A stretch of DNA of 64,000 bases, taken from contig NZ_CAUQJB010000003.1 of assembly GCF_963518325.1 (NCBI RefSeq), positions 186,001 through 250,000 on the forward strand, read 5' to 3'. Positions 55,704 through 64,000 of the stretch are shown in pieces (positions within the stretch are counted from its first letter, which is position 1; the number at the start of each line of letters is the position of its first letter). Both the position numbers and the translations under genes were made by a program. The notes below the pieces were generated by a model. The model saw only the letters and a program-made list of their open reading frames with translations. It did not search any database and was not told the DNA's origin. The DNA is from Vagococcus_D sp963518325. Lineage in GTDB: Bacteria; Bacillota; Bacilli; Lactobacillales; Vagococcaceae.

Positions 55704-57284
55704 ATGATGAAAAAAGTTCAGCAGTTTGGTGGGGCCATGTTAGCACCTGCCTTACTATTCTCTTTTGCGGGGATTGTGGTCGGATTTGCGATTCTCTTTA
55801 AAAATGCGGAAATCATGGGCAGTCTGGCCAATCCTGATGGCAATTGGTATAAGTGTTGGGATGTGGTGTCGGAAGGTGCTTGGGCCGTCTTTAGACAAAT
55901 ACCGTTACTATTTGTTATTGGCTTGCCGATTGGTTTAGCAAAAAAACAAAGCGCCAGAGCTTGTTTGGAAGCCTTAGTCATTTATCTGACCTTTAATTAT
56001 TTTGTTTCAGCTATTTTGAAATATTGGGGGACTAATTTTGGTGTTGATATGACGGCAGAAGTTGGCAGCACGAGTGGGCTAGCGATGATAGCCGGTGTTA
56101 AGACTTTGGATACGGGGATGATCGGTGCGTTGATCATCTCAGGAATTGTGGTATTTTTACACAATCGTTATTTTGATACGGCTTTACCGGAAATGTTAGG
56201 AGTTTTCAGAGGCAGTTCGTTTGTGGTAATCATCGGCTTTTTCGTGATGTTGCCAGTGGCTTTGCTTTTCGCCTTTATCTGGCCAAAGTTCCAAGATGTG
56301 ATTTTAAATATGCAAGACTTCTTTATCTCATCTGGAAATGTGGGAATTTGGGTGTATTCTTTCCTTGAGAAAATTTTGATTCCGACAGGCTTGCATCATT
56401 TTATCTATTCACCATTTGCCTATGACAGTATCGTGGTTCCAGGTGGAACAGCGGCTTACTTCTCAGAGCATTTGACGGATTTCCAGACAACGTCAAAAAC
56501 CTTAAAAGAGATGTTCCCAATTGGTTTTTCTTTATCGGGTATGTCAAAAGTATTTGGATCTGTGGGGATTGTGCTGGCCTTTTATCGGACAGCCAAACCG
56601 GAGAAACGCAAGGCCGTTTTAGGCCTAATGATTCCTGTCGCTTTAACGGCAATTATGGCAGGGATCACCGAACCTTTGGAATTTACCTTCCTCTTTATGG
56701 CACCTGTCTTGTTTGTGGTTCACGCCGTACTGTCGGCTACTATCTCAACAGTCAGTTTTGCTTTTGGGGTTGTTGGAAATTTTGGCGGTGGGCTGATTAA
56801 TTGGTTTGCCATTAACTGGCTGCCTTTGTGGAAGTATCACTCAGGCACCTATATTACCCAAATCATCATTGGGATTATTTTTGTCGGAATTTGGTATGTG
56901 GTGTTCACCTTCCTTATTCTCAAGCTGAATTTGCCAACTCCTGGAAGAGAACCAGAGGATCAGGAAATGAAACTTTATTCTAAAAAGGACTACCAAGACT
57001 TAAAAGGGGCAGACAGTCCTATGGTTGATGGGAAACCCTTAAAAGGAGATGCCAAAAAAGCTTATGATTTTCTTGAAGTTTGTGGGGGCAAGGACAATAT
57101 TGTCGATGTCACTAATTGTGCAACGCGTTTGCGTTTAACGGTTAAGGATGGCAATCTGGTCGGGAATGATGGTGATTTCCGTTCTAAAGGTGCCCAGGGG
57201 TTAGTGAAAAATGGTCAAGCAATCCAAATCATTGTTGGCTTGTCGGTACCAAGTGTCAGAGATGAGTTTGAAAATTTATTATAG
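55704..57284 (+). CDS. PTS IIBC permease, alpha-glucoside-specific
   Basis: About 526 residues from the ATG at 55704, 7 bases after AGAGGA; a longer in-frame start lacks an RBS. The IIC domain has ten or so helices with GIVVGFAILFKNAEIMGSLA, GLHHFIYSPFAYDSIVVPGG and GITEPLEFTFLFMAP. The IIB domain has the phospho-Cys in VDVTNCATRLRLTV. It matches the alpha-glucoside IIBC type and lacks IIA. The GH4 gene follows 16 bases later. Confidence 0.93.
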   Translation: MMKKVQQFGGAMLAPALLFSFAGIVVGFAILFKNAEIMGSLANPDGNWYKCWDVVSEGAWAVFRQIPLLFVIGLPIGLAKKQSARACLEALVIYLTFNYFVSAILKYWGTNFGVDMTAEVGSTSGLAMIAGVKTLDTGMIGALIISGIVVFLHNRYFDTALPEMLGVFRGSSFVVIIGFFVMLPVALLFAFIWPKFQDVILNMQDFFISSGNVGIWVYSFLEKILIPTGLHHFIYSPFAYDSIVVPGGTAAYFSEHLTDFQTTSKTLKEMFPIGFSLSGMSKVFGSVGIVLAFYRTAKPEKRKAVLGLMIPVALTAIMAGITEPLEFTFLFMAPVLFVVHAVLSATISTVSFAFGVVGNFGGGLINWFAINWLPLWKYHSGTYITQIIIGIIFVGIWYVVFTFLILKLNLPTPGREPEDQEMKLYSKKDYQDLKGADSPMVDGKPLKGDAKKAYDFLEVCGGKDNIVDVTNCATRLRLTVKDGNLVGNDGDFRSKGAQGLVKNGQAIQIIVGLSVPSVRDEFENLL

Positions 57285-57300
57285 AAAAGGATGAATCAAG

Positions 57301-58626
57301 ATGGAAAAAAAATCAATTTTAATCGCAGGTGGCGGTAGTACTTATACAGCAGGAATCGTCGTGATGATGTTGGAATATTTGGATAAATTTCCCGTTAGAA
57401 AAATAAAAATGTATGACAACGATGCAGAACGTCAGCAGAAAGTAGCAGAAGCTTGCGAAATTATCATTAGAGAACGAGCACCTGAAATCGAATTTTTATA
57501 TACCACAGATCCAGAAGAAGCCTTCACAGATGTGGATTTTGTCATGGCACAACTACGAGTTGGTAAATATGCCATGCGTGAACAAGATGAGAAAATTCCT
57601 TTTAAACATGGAGTTGTGGGTCAGGAAACCTGTGGACCTGGTGGGATTGCTTATGGCATGCGCTCGATCGGGCCGATTATTCAATTAGCAGATTATATGG
57701 AAAAATATTCACCAGATGCTTGGTTGTTGAACTATTCTAACCCAGCAGCCATCGTAGCAGAAGCGACTCGTCGGTTGAAACCTGATTCAAAGATTATCAA
57801 TATTTGTGACATGCCGATCTGTTTAGAAGAAATCATGGCACGAGTGATCAATAAAAAGTCCCGCAAGGAAATGGACGTTCAATACTTTGGTTTAAACCAC
57901 TTTGGCTGGTGGACTAGTATTAAAGATAAAGAAGGTAACGACTTAATGCCGGAAATTAAAGCCCACATAGCGAAACATGGTTACGCAGAAAATACCCCTG
58001 CTGGTCAGCATAAGGAAGAAAGCTGGTTAGAAGCTATGCGTGCCGGCAAACAATTGCTGGAACTGGAACCTGACTTTTTGTCTAACACTTACTTAAAATA
58101 CTATTTAATGGCAGATGAAACGGTGGAACATGCCAATAAGGACTACACCCGTGCCAATGAAATCATCGATGGCCGTGAAAAAAATGTCTTTAACGAGTGC
58201 GCCCGAATTGTTGCCAATGGTTCTGCTAAAGATACAACCATTGTTTCCAGTGAACACGCCGTCTTTATTGTAGATTTAGCTCGTGCTTTGGCTTATAACA
58301 CAAAAGAGAGAATGCTATTGATTACTGAAAACAAAGGCGCAATTGAGAACTTTTCAAGTGATGCGATGGTTGAAATCCCTTGTATTGTCGGTAAGGATGG
58401 TTATGAACCGATGAGTGTTGGCAAGATTCCAACCTTCCAAAAAGGCTTAATGGAGCAACAAGTTGCCTCTGAAAAACTAGTAGTAGATGCTTGGGTGGAA
58501 GGTTCTTACCAAAAATTATGGCAGGCAATCACCATGAGTAAAGTAGTGCCAAGTGCTAAAGTAGCAAAAGATATTTTAGATGATTTGATTGAAGTTAATC
58601 GTGAATTTTGGCCTGTGTTAAGTTAA
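57301..58626 (+). CDS. GH4 6-phospho-alpha-glucosidase (MalH/AglB-like)
   Basis: 441 residues. NAD motif IAGGGSTYTAGIVVM, QETCGPGGIAYGMRSIGP, metal-binding Cys in INICDMP and His in GLNHFGWW. The CDMP motif is the classical mark of GH4 6-phospho-alpha-glucosidases. It needs NAD+ and Mn2+ and yields glucose 6-phosphate. It is co-transcribed with the upstream IIBC. Two alpha-type GH4/IIBC pairs in one window suggest different alpha-disaccharide preferences, for example maltose-like against isomers of sucrose. Confidence 0.94.
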   Translation: MEKKSILIAGGGSTYTAGIVVMMLEYLDKFPVRKIKMYDNDAERQQKVAEACEIIIRERAPEIEFLYTTDPEEAFTDVDFVMAQLRVGKYAMREQDEKIPFKHGVVGQETCGPGGIAYGMRSIGPIIQLADYMEKYSPDAWLLNYSNPAAIVAEATRRLKPDSKIINICDMPICLEEIMARVINKKSRKEMDVQYFGLNHFGWWTSIKDKEGNDLMPEIKAHIAKHGYAENTPAGQHKEESWLEAMRAGKQLLELEPDFLSNTYLKYYLMADETVEHANKDYTRANEIIDGREKNVFNECARIVANGSAKDTTIVSSEHAVFIVDLARALAYNTKERMLLITENKGAIENFSSDAMVEIPCIVGKDGYEPMSVGKIPTFQKGLMEQQVASEKLVVDAWVEGSYQKLWQAITMSKVVPSAKVAKDILDDLIEVNREFWPVLS

Positions 58627-58640
58627 AAAGGCTATAGTTA

Positions 58641-58668
58641 GAGGGTGGCCTAAGCCACCCTCTTGTTA
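58641..58668 (+). terminator. Hairpin after the GH4 gene
   Basis: GAGGGTGGC pairs with GCCACCCTC around CTAA. Only a weak T run (TTGTT) follows, so read-through to the next two genes is possible. Confidence 0.6.
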
Positions 58669-58682
58669 AAGGAGGAACCATC

Positions 58683-59201
58683 ATGACACTAATAATCGGA
58701 AACACATTGAATGGCATCAGGCAATGGCTGACTAAAAAGCGTGAGAGTCAGCAGATAATCAAAGCCGCAGAAATATTTTTTTTCGTACTGCCGACGTTAT
58801 TTTTGTTGTATCACTATTTAATGGCACTATTGAGTGAGCAAGACTTTTTTCATTTGCTGGTCAGTCATCCTGCTTATACCATTCAATTTATGACTTATGT
58901 TTCCTATTATTTTGTCTCATTATTATTGCGAGTGTCAGGGAAATTAACCAGTATGCCTCAGGAAATCGAGTTACTTAAAGTTTGCTTCATCCTGATTTTA
59001 ATCAGCCAATTACTTAGCCTTAATATGGTAGTAACAGCAGTTGTGTTAATGGTCATAGGTCGATTGTTTAAGTGGGATGTCTTGCGGATAAACTACCATG
59101 AGGTCTTGAAGAGTCAACATAAATGGTTACTGGCCTTAGGGTGTTTTTTAGTAGTAGTTTCAGGTGCTCTTGCCTTGGTAACGGCGGTGTTACCGACGTG
59201 A
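58683..59201 (+). CDS. Four-helix membrane protein of unknown function
   Basis: 172 residues, RBS AAAGGAGGAACC. About four or five hydrophobic segments (residues about 30-50, 65-90, 100-130, 145-170) with a basic N-terminus (LTKKRESQQ). I do not recognise the family. It lies between the GH4 gene and an MFS transporter gene on the same strand, 33 bases before the latter. Confidence 0.6.
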   Translation: MTLIIGNTLNGIRQWLTKKRESQQIIKAAEIFFFVLPTLFLLYHYLMALLSEQDFFHLLVSHPAYTIQFMTYVSYYFVSLLLRVSGKLTSMPQEIELLKVCFILILISQLLSLNMVVTAVVLMVIGRLFKWDVLRINYHEVLKSQHKWLLALGCFLVVVSGALALVTAVLPT

Positions 59202-59234
59202 TGTATTTATCTAAAAAGTGGAAGGTCGTTTAGA

Positions 59235-60431
59235 ATGGCAGACAGAGTTTCAGTGAATTCAAGAGCGAGTGGCGTGATCACTCGCCAAAAGCAATTATAT
59301 CGGTGGGTTTATTTAGCCTCTTATTTGGCATTTTCTTTTGCCTCCACCCAATTTACGCCTTTCTTGTCCAGCCTAGGTTACGGTACCTTTGCCCGTGGTC
59401 TTTTATTGGCCTCATACGCTGTGACTACTTTGTTTTTTCAGTTAATATTAGGGGTGATCTCTGATAAATATCGGACTGTAAAAAAGGTATTGGCGTTGGT
59501 CTTATTAGTTTATGCCCTTGCCAGTCTGTTCTTCTTTAATCTCAGCGAGCAACATTTTTTTTGGCACATGCTGTTGATAGCCATTAGTGGTGGCTTGTTG
59601 AATACAGCCACAGGTTTATTGGACACCTGGGTGTTGCAATCCCCTATAGAGGTTCGTAAGTCTTTGTCTTTTTTAAAAGCATTCGGGTCAATTGGCTGGG
59701 CATTGGGCAGTCTAAGTGTCTCGATCGTCGTATTGAACTTCGGTTATCGCGGATTAGGTCTTAGTATTGTGTTATGGATAGCCATTGCCGTAGCAATTGG
59801 AACACTTCTAGATGACATTATTGTATTGCCAGACAGGGTCAAAACAGATGTTACCTTCTCTGATGTGGTGACACTCTTAAAAGATAAACGTTACAGCTTA
59901 TTGGTGCTAATTTTATTTCTCTTATATTTTGTGATTATTTGTAACAATATTACCGTCATTGATAAAATGCTGGAACTTAAGGCCAGCACTGCTCAAATCG
60001 GTTTTAAATGGTCGATTCAATCCTTCTTTGAAATCCCTGCTTATTTAATCGGCGGTAGGTTGCTTCAAAAAATCAAGGGGGATTATTTATTAACAGTTTG
60101 TGCAGTCGCCTTATTTGTTCAATTTATCCTCTACGCTAACGCCACAACCGTCCAGCAAATAGTTGTTATCAGTGGGATGCAGATGCTGACCACACCGCTG
60201 TTGATGGTTTCATCGAAAGTTTTGATCTACGAACTATCTAGTGAACACATGAAAGCAACAGGTCAAATGTTGGCTTTGAGTATTTTTATTGGGTTAGGGT
60301 CCATGGTAAGCCCAGTGGTTGCTGGTTTCTTTGTCCAATGGCAGGGGATTACCTTTACGTTATTAAGTATTTCAATTATCCCACTAATTGCTATAGGTTT
60401 GCTATTGGTCTTAAGAAAAATGGGGAAATAA
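59235..60431 (+). CDS. Major facilitator superfamily transporter
   Basis: 398 residues with 12 predicted helices. The first loop carries the MFS-type GVISDKYRTVKKV motif. The pattern resembles LacY/nucleoside-proton-symporter-like members (MFS_1_like), with FFEIPAYLIGG in helix 8. The sugar-rich context suggests a sugar or glycoside exchange, but the substrate cannot be read. RBS TGGAAGGTCG. Confidence 0.85.
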   Translation: MADRVSVNSRASGVITRQKQLYRWVYLASYLAFSFASTQFTPFLSSLGYGTFARGLLLASYAVTTLFFQLILGVISDKYRTVKKVLALVLLVYALASLFFFNLSEQHFFWHMLLIAISGGLLNTATGLLDTWVLQSPIEVRKSLSFLKAFGSIGWALGSLSVSIVVLNFGYRGLGLSIVLWIAIAVAIGTLLDDIIVLPDRVKTDVTFSDVVTLLKDKRYSLLVLILFLLYFVIICNNITVIDKMLELKASTAQIGFKWSIQSFFEIPAYLIGGRLLQKIKGDYLLTVCAVALFVQFILYANATTVQQIVVISGMQMLTTPLLMVSSKVLIYELSSEHMKATGQMLALSIFIGLGSMVSPVVAGFFVQWQGITFTLLSISIIPLIAIGLLLVLRKMGK

Positions 60432-60470
60432 GAAATGATTAAAAACAAAATTTTGTGTTAAATAGGAGTT

Positions 60471-60726
60471 ATGGCAACCAAACTCAGTAATAACTATTTA
60501 AATGCTAATTATACTGAATATGGGAAGCCATTATTAGGAGAGGACGTCCGATTGCCGTCATTACCATTCAAAAGACGGTGGAGGGCTACGAGATTAAGCA
60601 GAAGGAGTCTCTGAGTTTACCGTATTTTTTCGCAATCAACGGTTAACCAGTAAGGTCTCAGGTGGTCAACTGATTCAAAATGATTTGGGTACAGGTGTGG
60701 CAGTGGAAGGGAACGCTCGGATTTAA
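60471..60726 (+). pseudogene. Fragmented small gene, unrecognised
   Basis: From an ATG at 60471 (after AATAGGAG) the frame gives MATKLSNNYLNANYTEYGKP and LLGEDVR and then loses sense. Two other frames continue plausibly, GRPIAVITIQKTVEGYEIKQ and then SEFTVFFRNQRLTSKVSGGQ, to a TAA at about 60726. At least two frameshifts would be needed to join them. The family is not known to me. Confidence 0.55.
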
Positions 60727-60767
60727 GTCAGCTCTAGTAGAAAAGGGTGTTATAGGAAGAAGATGTT

Positions 60768-60810
60768 AAAAGCGATTAGTAAGCAGATCATGCTTATTAA
60801 TCGCTTTTTT
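60768..60810 (+). terminator. Terminator after the fragmented gene
   Basis: AAAAGCGATTA-TAAGCA pairs with TGCTTA-TAATCGCTTTT around GATCA, followed by Ts. Confidence 0.88.
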
Positions 60811-60930
60811 GCATTTTTTTCGTTTCAAACGACAAGATGTCAAAATTACCAGAGGTCTCTAGCCCGTATACTTTAGTCATGGAGTTGAGAAAAGCAGTCA
60901 GCTCACAAAATGAATGGAGGAATTGTAATT

Positions 60931-61446
60931 ATGGCAACAGCAAGAAAATTTAATATTGGAAGATGTCTATTAGGGGCTTTGTTTTTATGGGTATCGGTCC
61001 TTGCATTTCAAAATCCCGGTAGTGATTTAATCGGGTTAGTCCTTTTTTTCTCACTATCAGCAATTATTAAAGGTGGACTTGAATTAGTTGAAAGGAAGAA
61101 GATGGTAGCAGTCGAAGGGCGACATGCCAATCAGATGGTTGTTATTGGCATCATTGATTTGTTAGTCGGAGTATTTTTCTTATTCCACATTGCCCTTGGA
61201 GTCATGATATCACCGTTTATCTTTGCGATTTGGTTTATTAGCGATTCAGTCTTTAGCCTAATGAGTTTAGGTCTAATGAAACAAAGGGGTGGCCGCTACT
61301 GGTTTTCATTAGTAGCAGGTGTGATAGGTATTATTTTAGGTGTGATGTTATTCTTTAATCCGATTGTATCAGCCATCACCTTGGCATTTTTAATCGCTTT
61401 TTACTTTTTACTAACAGGCATCAATTATCTAATTAACGCATTTTAG
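60931..61446 (+). CDS. HdeD/DUF308 family membrane protein
   Basis: About 171 residues from the ATG at 60931 after ATGGAGG; an in-frame ATG at 60910 has no RBS. Six hydrophobic segments in three pairs, with the DUF308-type pattern IGRCLLGALFLWVSVLAF, LVGVFFLFHIALGV and GIILGVMLFFNPIVSAI. HdeD in enterobacteria is linked to acid resistance. A GadC-like antiporter gene follows, so a joint role in acid stress is plausible but inferred. Confidence 0.85.
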   Translation: MATARKFNIGRCLLGALFLWVSVLAFQNPGSDLIGLVLFFSLSAIIKGGLELVERKKMVAVEGRHANQMVVIGIIDLLVGVFFLFHIALGVMISPFIFAIWFISDSVFSLMSLGLMKQRGGRYWFSLVAGVIGIILGVMLFFNPIVSAITLAFLIAFYFLLTGINYLINAF

Positions 61447-61542
61447 ACACATACGAATACTTCGGGATGGCGCTGATTTAAACAGGAACTTACTTCGTAA
61501 GCAATTAGCGTCTTAAATTAAAAAATGAAAGGTTTGAAAAAA

Positions 61543-62985
61543 ATGTCAGAAAAAAGCAAAAAATTGTCATTGTTTAGTTTCTTCGCAATGACGGCGTCAC
61601 TCTTTATTACCGTCTACGAATATCCAACATTTGCGGAATCAGGATTGACTTTAGTCTTCTACTTACTGGTCTGTGGCCTCTTTTGGTTCTTACCAGTTGC
61701 ATTGTGTTCAGCAGAAATGGCAACAATTAAAGGGTATCAAGAGGGAGGGATTTTTGGTTGGGTCGGCAAGACCTTAGGTGAAAAATTTGGTTTCGCCGCC
61801 ATCTTCTTCCAATGGTTTCAAATCACCGTCGGCTTCGTTACGATGATCTATTTTATCTTAGGGGCTTTATCAACAGCGATTGGCGTTCCGGCTTTAAATA
61901 GCAATCCAGTGATGAAATTTACTGGCGTGATTATCATCTTTTGGTTACTAACACTCTTGCAGTTTAAAGGAACAGAAACAACGGCCAAAGTGGCCAAAGC
62001 AGGTTTCATCTTCGGGATTTGTATACCCGTTGGTCTCCTACTAGTTTTAACAATTCGCTATATTCATATGGGTCATCCAATGGCCAGCTCATTTACAAGT
62101 AAAGGCTTTTTGCCAACAGGGAAAGATTTCCCTGCGCTTGTCTCATTTATGTTGGCTTACATGGGGATTGAAGCCTCAGCTCCTCATATTAATGAGCTGG
62201 AGAATCCTAAAAAGAATTACCCACTGGCGATGTTTATTCTCGTTATTGTTGGGATTGCCTTAAGCACCATCGGCGGTAGTGCCGTCTCAATGGTGGTACC
62301 TGCTAGTAAATTGTCGTTGGACTCAGGTGTGGTTCAAACGTTCCAAACCTTGTTATCAACCGGTAGCACGCCGATGACATGGGCAGTTAAATTAATCGCG
62401 GTGCTTCTGGCATTCGGTGTCATGGCGCAAGTCAGTTCATGGATTGTTGGTCCGACAGAAGGTCTTCAAGCTGTTGCGCAAAAAGGATTGATTCCAGCGC
62501 GCTTTAAAAGTGTCAATAAAAACAAAGTACCTGTGCCCTTATTAATTATGCAAGGCATTGTCGTCAGTGTGTGGGCAGCTGTACTAACTTTCGGTGGTGG
62601 GGGTAATAACGTCTCCTTCTTAACCGCCATCTCATTAACGGTCATCATCTATCTGAGTGCCTATGTCTTGTTCTTTATCGCTTACTTTGTTCTAATCTTA
62701 AAGAAAAAGAATCAAGGTTTAGAACGAACTTACCAAGTACCAGGGGGGAAAATCAGCAAACTGTTGATTGCTGGCTTTGGCTTGTTCATGTCAGTTTTAG
62801 CGATTATCTCAGCCTTTATGGCACCAAGTGAATTGAAGAGTTCTGAAGTTCACACTTATTTACTAACCTTAGGGATTAGCTTTATCGTGACGTTGGCCAT
62901 TCCATTTGTCTTTTATCAGGTCTATGGACGTCACCACTCAGATACGTATAAGCCGAAAGGACGTCCTAAAAATGAAAATGACTAA
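61543..62985 (+). CDS. Amino acid antiporter of the APC family (GadC-like)
   Basis: About 480 residues from the ATG at 61543, which is better spaced from GAAAGG than the ATG at 61525. Twelve predicted helices. Features of the glutamate:GABA antiporter group are YPTFAESGLTLVFYLL, AEMATIKGYQEGGIFGWVGKTLG, and MLAYMGIEASAPHINELENPKKNYP. A polar C-terminal tail follows. It exchanges an extracellular amino acid for its decarboxylation product. No decarboxylase gene is seen before the window ends, so the substrate is open. Its stop overlaps the next gene. Confidence 0.88.
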   Translation: MSEKSKKLSLFSFFAMTASLFITVYEYPTFAESGLTLVFYLLVCGLFWFLPVALCSAEMATIKGYQEGGIFGWVGKTLGEKFGFAAIFFQWFQITVGFVTMIYFILGALSTAIGVPALNSNPVMKFTGVIIIFWLLTLLQFKGTETTAKVAKAGFIFGICIPVGLLLVLTIRYIHMGHPMASSFTSKGFLPTGKDFPALVSFMLAYMGIEASAPHINELENPKKNYPLAMFILVIVGIALSTIGGSAVSMVVPASKLSLDSGVVQTFQTLLSTGSTPMTWAVKLIAVLLAFGVMAQVSSWIVGPTEGLQAVAQKGLIPARFKSVNKNKVPVPLLIMQGIVVSVWAAVLTFGGGGNNVSFLTAISLTVIIYLSAYVLFFIAYFVLILKKKNQGLERTYQVPGGKISKLLIAGFGLFMSVLAIISAFMAPSELKSSEVHTYLLTLGISFIVTLAIPFVFYQVYGRHHSDTYKPKGRPKNEND

Positions 62986-64000
62986 ACAGGAATTTATCAA
63001 CATCTTCAAAAATAAGATTTTACTAATCTCGGTGATTGCCGTCACCTTTATTCCTATCCTATACGCCAGCTTTTTCTCAAAGTCGGTCTGGGATCCTTAT
63101 GGCCGAGCGAAAAACTTGCCAGTTGCCGTTGTCAATCAAGACAAGCCGGTGACCATGGAAGGACAAAAAGTCAATGTCGGTGAACAGGTCGTCGGTAATT
63201 TGAAAAAAAATCACGATTTAAAGTGGGAGTTTGTCTCAGAAGAGGAAGCGAAAAAAGGCATGGAAGATTTGTATTATTACATGATCGTCACCATTCCCGA
63301 AGACTTTTCTAAAGATGCCACCACCTTAATTGATAAAGAACCAAAGAAAATGGAATTAACCTATACAACTAATGGGTCACTTAACTATATCGGTGAAGAG
63401 ATTTCCCAAATGGGAGCCACTCAGCTTGAATCTCAAGTTCGAGATAATGTCACTCAGTCTTACGTAACAGCATTAGCAACAATCGGCAAAGAAGGCATCA
63501 AAAGTGTTGATCAGGCAGCAGATGGAGCAGGCCAACTAGCTGCCGGAACAGTTCAATTAGAAAGCGGTCTTGAACAATACACAAGTGGTGTTTCCCAAGC
63601 CAATAGTGGATCAGAACAATTGGCCGCAGGGACTAGCCAGTTAGCAGGCAATATTGGCCCCTTGAGTTCTGGGGTTAGTCAGTTAAACGATGGAGCGGGT
63701 CAACTAAGCTCAGCTCTAAATGAAGTTAACGGCAAAGTTCAACCCCTGACAGGCAGAATGACTGAACTAAGTAGTGGGCTAAACGAACTATCACGAGGCA
63801 GTCAGGAACTAGCTACGGCGATTGCCAATGTGGAAAACGGCTTGGATAAAAACGCCCAAGCCACGATTCAACAAAACATCGATCAAACGAAAAAAGAGTT
63901 AGAGGCAATTATCAACAATACGACTCAATTAAAGGGTGTTTCAGTCGAATCAGCCTTAGTTGCCACCGAATTACAACAAATCAGCGCTCAATTAAATGAA
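62972..64000 (+). CDS. YhgE/Pip family membrane protein (partial, 3' end outside the window)
   Basis: 343 residues are present and the frame is still open at the edge. The ATG at 62972 overlaps the antiporter gene by 14 bases. One membrane helix lies at about 15-38 (ILLISVIAVTFIPILYASFF), followed by DPYGRAKNLPVAVVNQDKPV, the hallmark of the YhgE/Pip N-terminal domain. A long external region has repeated GxxQLxxG-type units (QLAAGTVQLESGLEQYTSGV, QLNDGAGQLSSAL) predicted to be coiled coil. A C-terminal block of helices is expected beyond the window. Pip serves as phage receptor in lactococci; the family is also tied to ESX-type secretion and exporters. Confidence 0.9.
   Translation, partial: MKMTKQEFINIFKNKILLISVIAVTFIPILYASFFSKSVWDPYGRAKNLPVAVVNQDKPVTMEGQKVNVGEQVVGNLKKNHDLKWEFVSEEEAKKGMEDLYYYMIVTIPEDFSKDATTLIDKEPKKMELTYTTNGSLNYIGEEISQMGATQLESQVRDNVTQSYVTALATIGKEGIKSVDQAADGAGQLAAGTVQLESGLEQYTSGVSQANSGSEQLAAGTSQLAGNIGPLSSGVSQLNDGAGQLSSALNEVNGKVQPLTGRMTELSSGLNELSRGSQELATAIANVENGLDKNAQATIQQNIDQTKKELEAIINNTTQLKGVSVESALVATELQQISAQLNE

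Overview
The window looks like chromosomal DNA of a low-GC Gram-positive lactic acid bacterium, most likely an enterococcus- or Vagococcus-like member of the Lactobacillales. The evidence is WxL-domain surface proteins beside an LPXTG-type anchor, a holin-like type I toxin, many PTS/RpiR/GH4 sugar modules with CcpA-type cre sites, GadC- and YhgE/Pip-type membrane proteins, and purine-rich ribosome binding sites. The genus is an inference. I see no rRNA, tRNA, CRISPR array or complete insertion sequence.

Layout. 1-2.2 kb: end of a cell-surface cluster (anchor tail, a WxL protein, an LRR-WxL protein). 2.2-7.2 kb: a MarR/nitroreductase/DUF1304 operon, a GH73 glucosaminidase followed by a two-component system, and a RibD-C/DHFR-like reductase. 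7.4-9.6 kb: a decayed accessory patch with an XRE repressor, a broken second copy of it, two identical 19-bp palindromes, and an AbiE-like pair whose toxin is truncated. 9.6-12.1 kb: efp with a structured leader, then a gene-poor stretch with a convergent holin-like toxin/antisense RNA locus and a dispersed repeat. 12.1-18 kb: a trans-4-hydroxyproline dehydratase operon (dehydratase, radical SAM activase, P5C reductase, PpnP), a 26-residue peptide gene and rtcB. 18-28 kb: regulators, a flavodoxin, an ABC exporter, a lipid/polysaccharide flippase, an AgrC/AgrA-like system and several broken genes.

28-60 kb is dominated by carbohydrate genes: a cytoplasmic GH3 enzyme, a GtrA/GT2/UDP-galactopyranose mutase set, a membrane-anchored circularly permuted GH3, and three separate GH4/PTS/RpiR modules. 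One module is beta type (CN motif, CelB-like IIC) and two are alpha type (CD motif, IIBC). Glycerate kinase, another two-component system, an LD-carboxypeptidase, a papain-like hydrolase, an esterase and small unknown genes lie among them. 60-64 kb: a decayed gene, an HdeD-like protein, a GadC-like antiporter and the start of a YhgE/Pip protein running off the window.

How it works together. The carbohydrate genes probably supply phosphorylated di-glucosides to glycolysis under RpiR control and carbon catabolite repression; several promoters have a cre-like site on the -35 or just downstream. The membrane GH3 promoter and the beta-type GH4/RpiR intergenic region share a TGTCAC direct repeat spaced exactly 21 bp, suggesting one beta-glucoside regulon. 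The hydroxyproline operon would turn host-derived hydroxyproline into proline. Erosion is frequent: at least seven genes or fragments are broken, several at homopolymers, so some breaks could be assembly errors.
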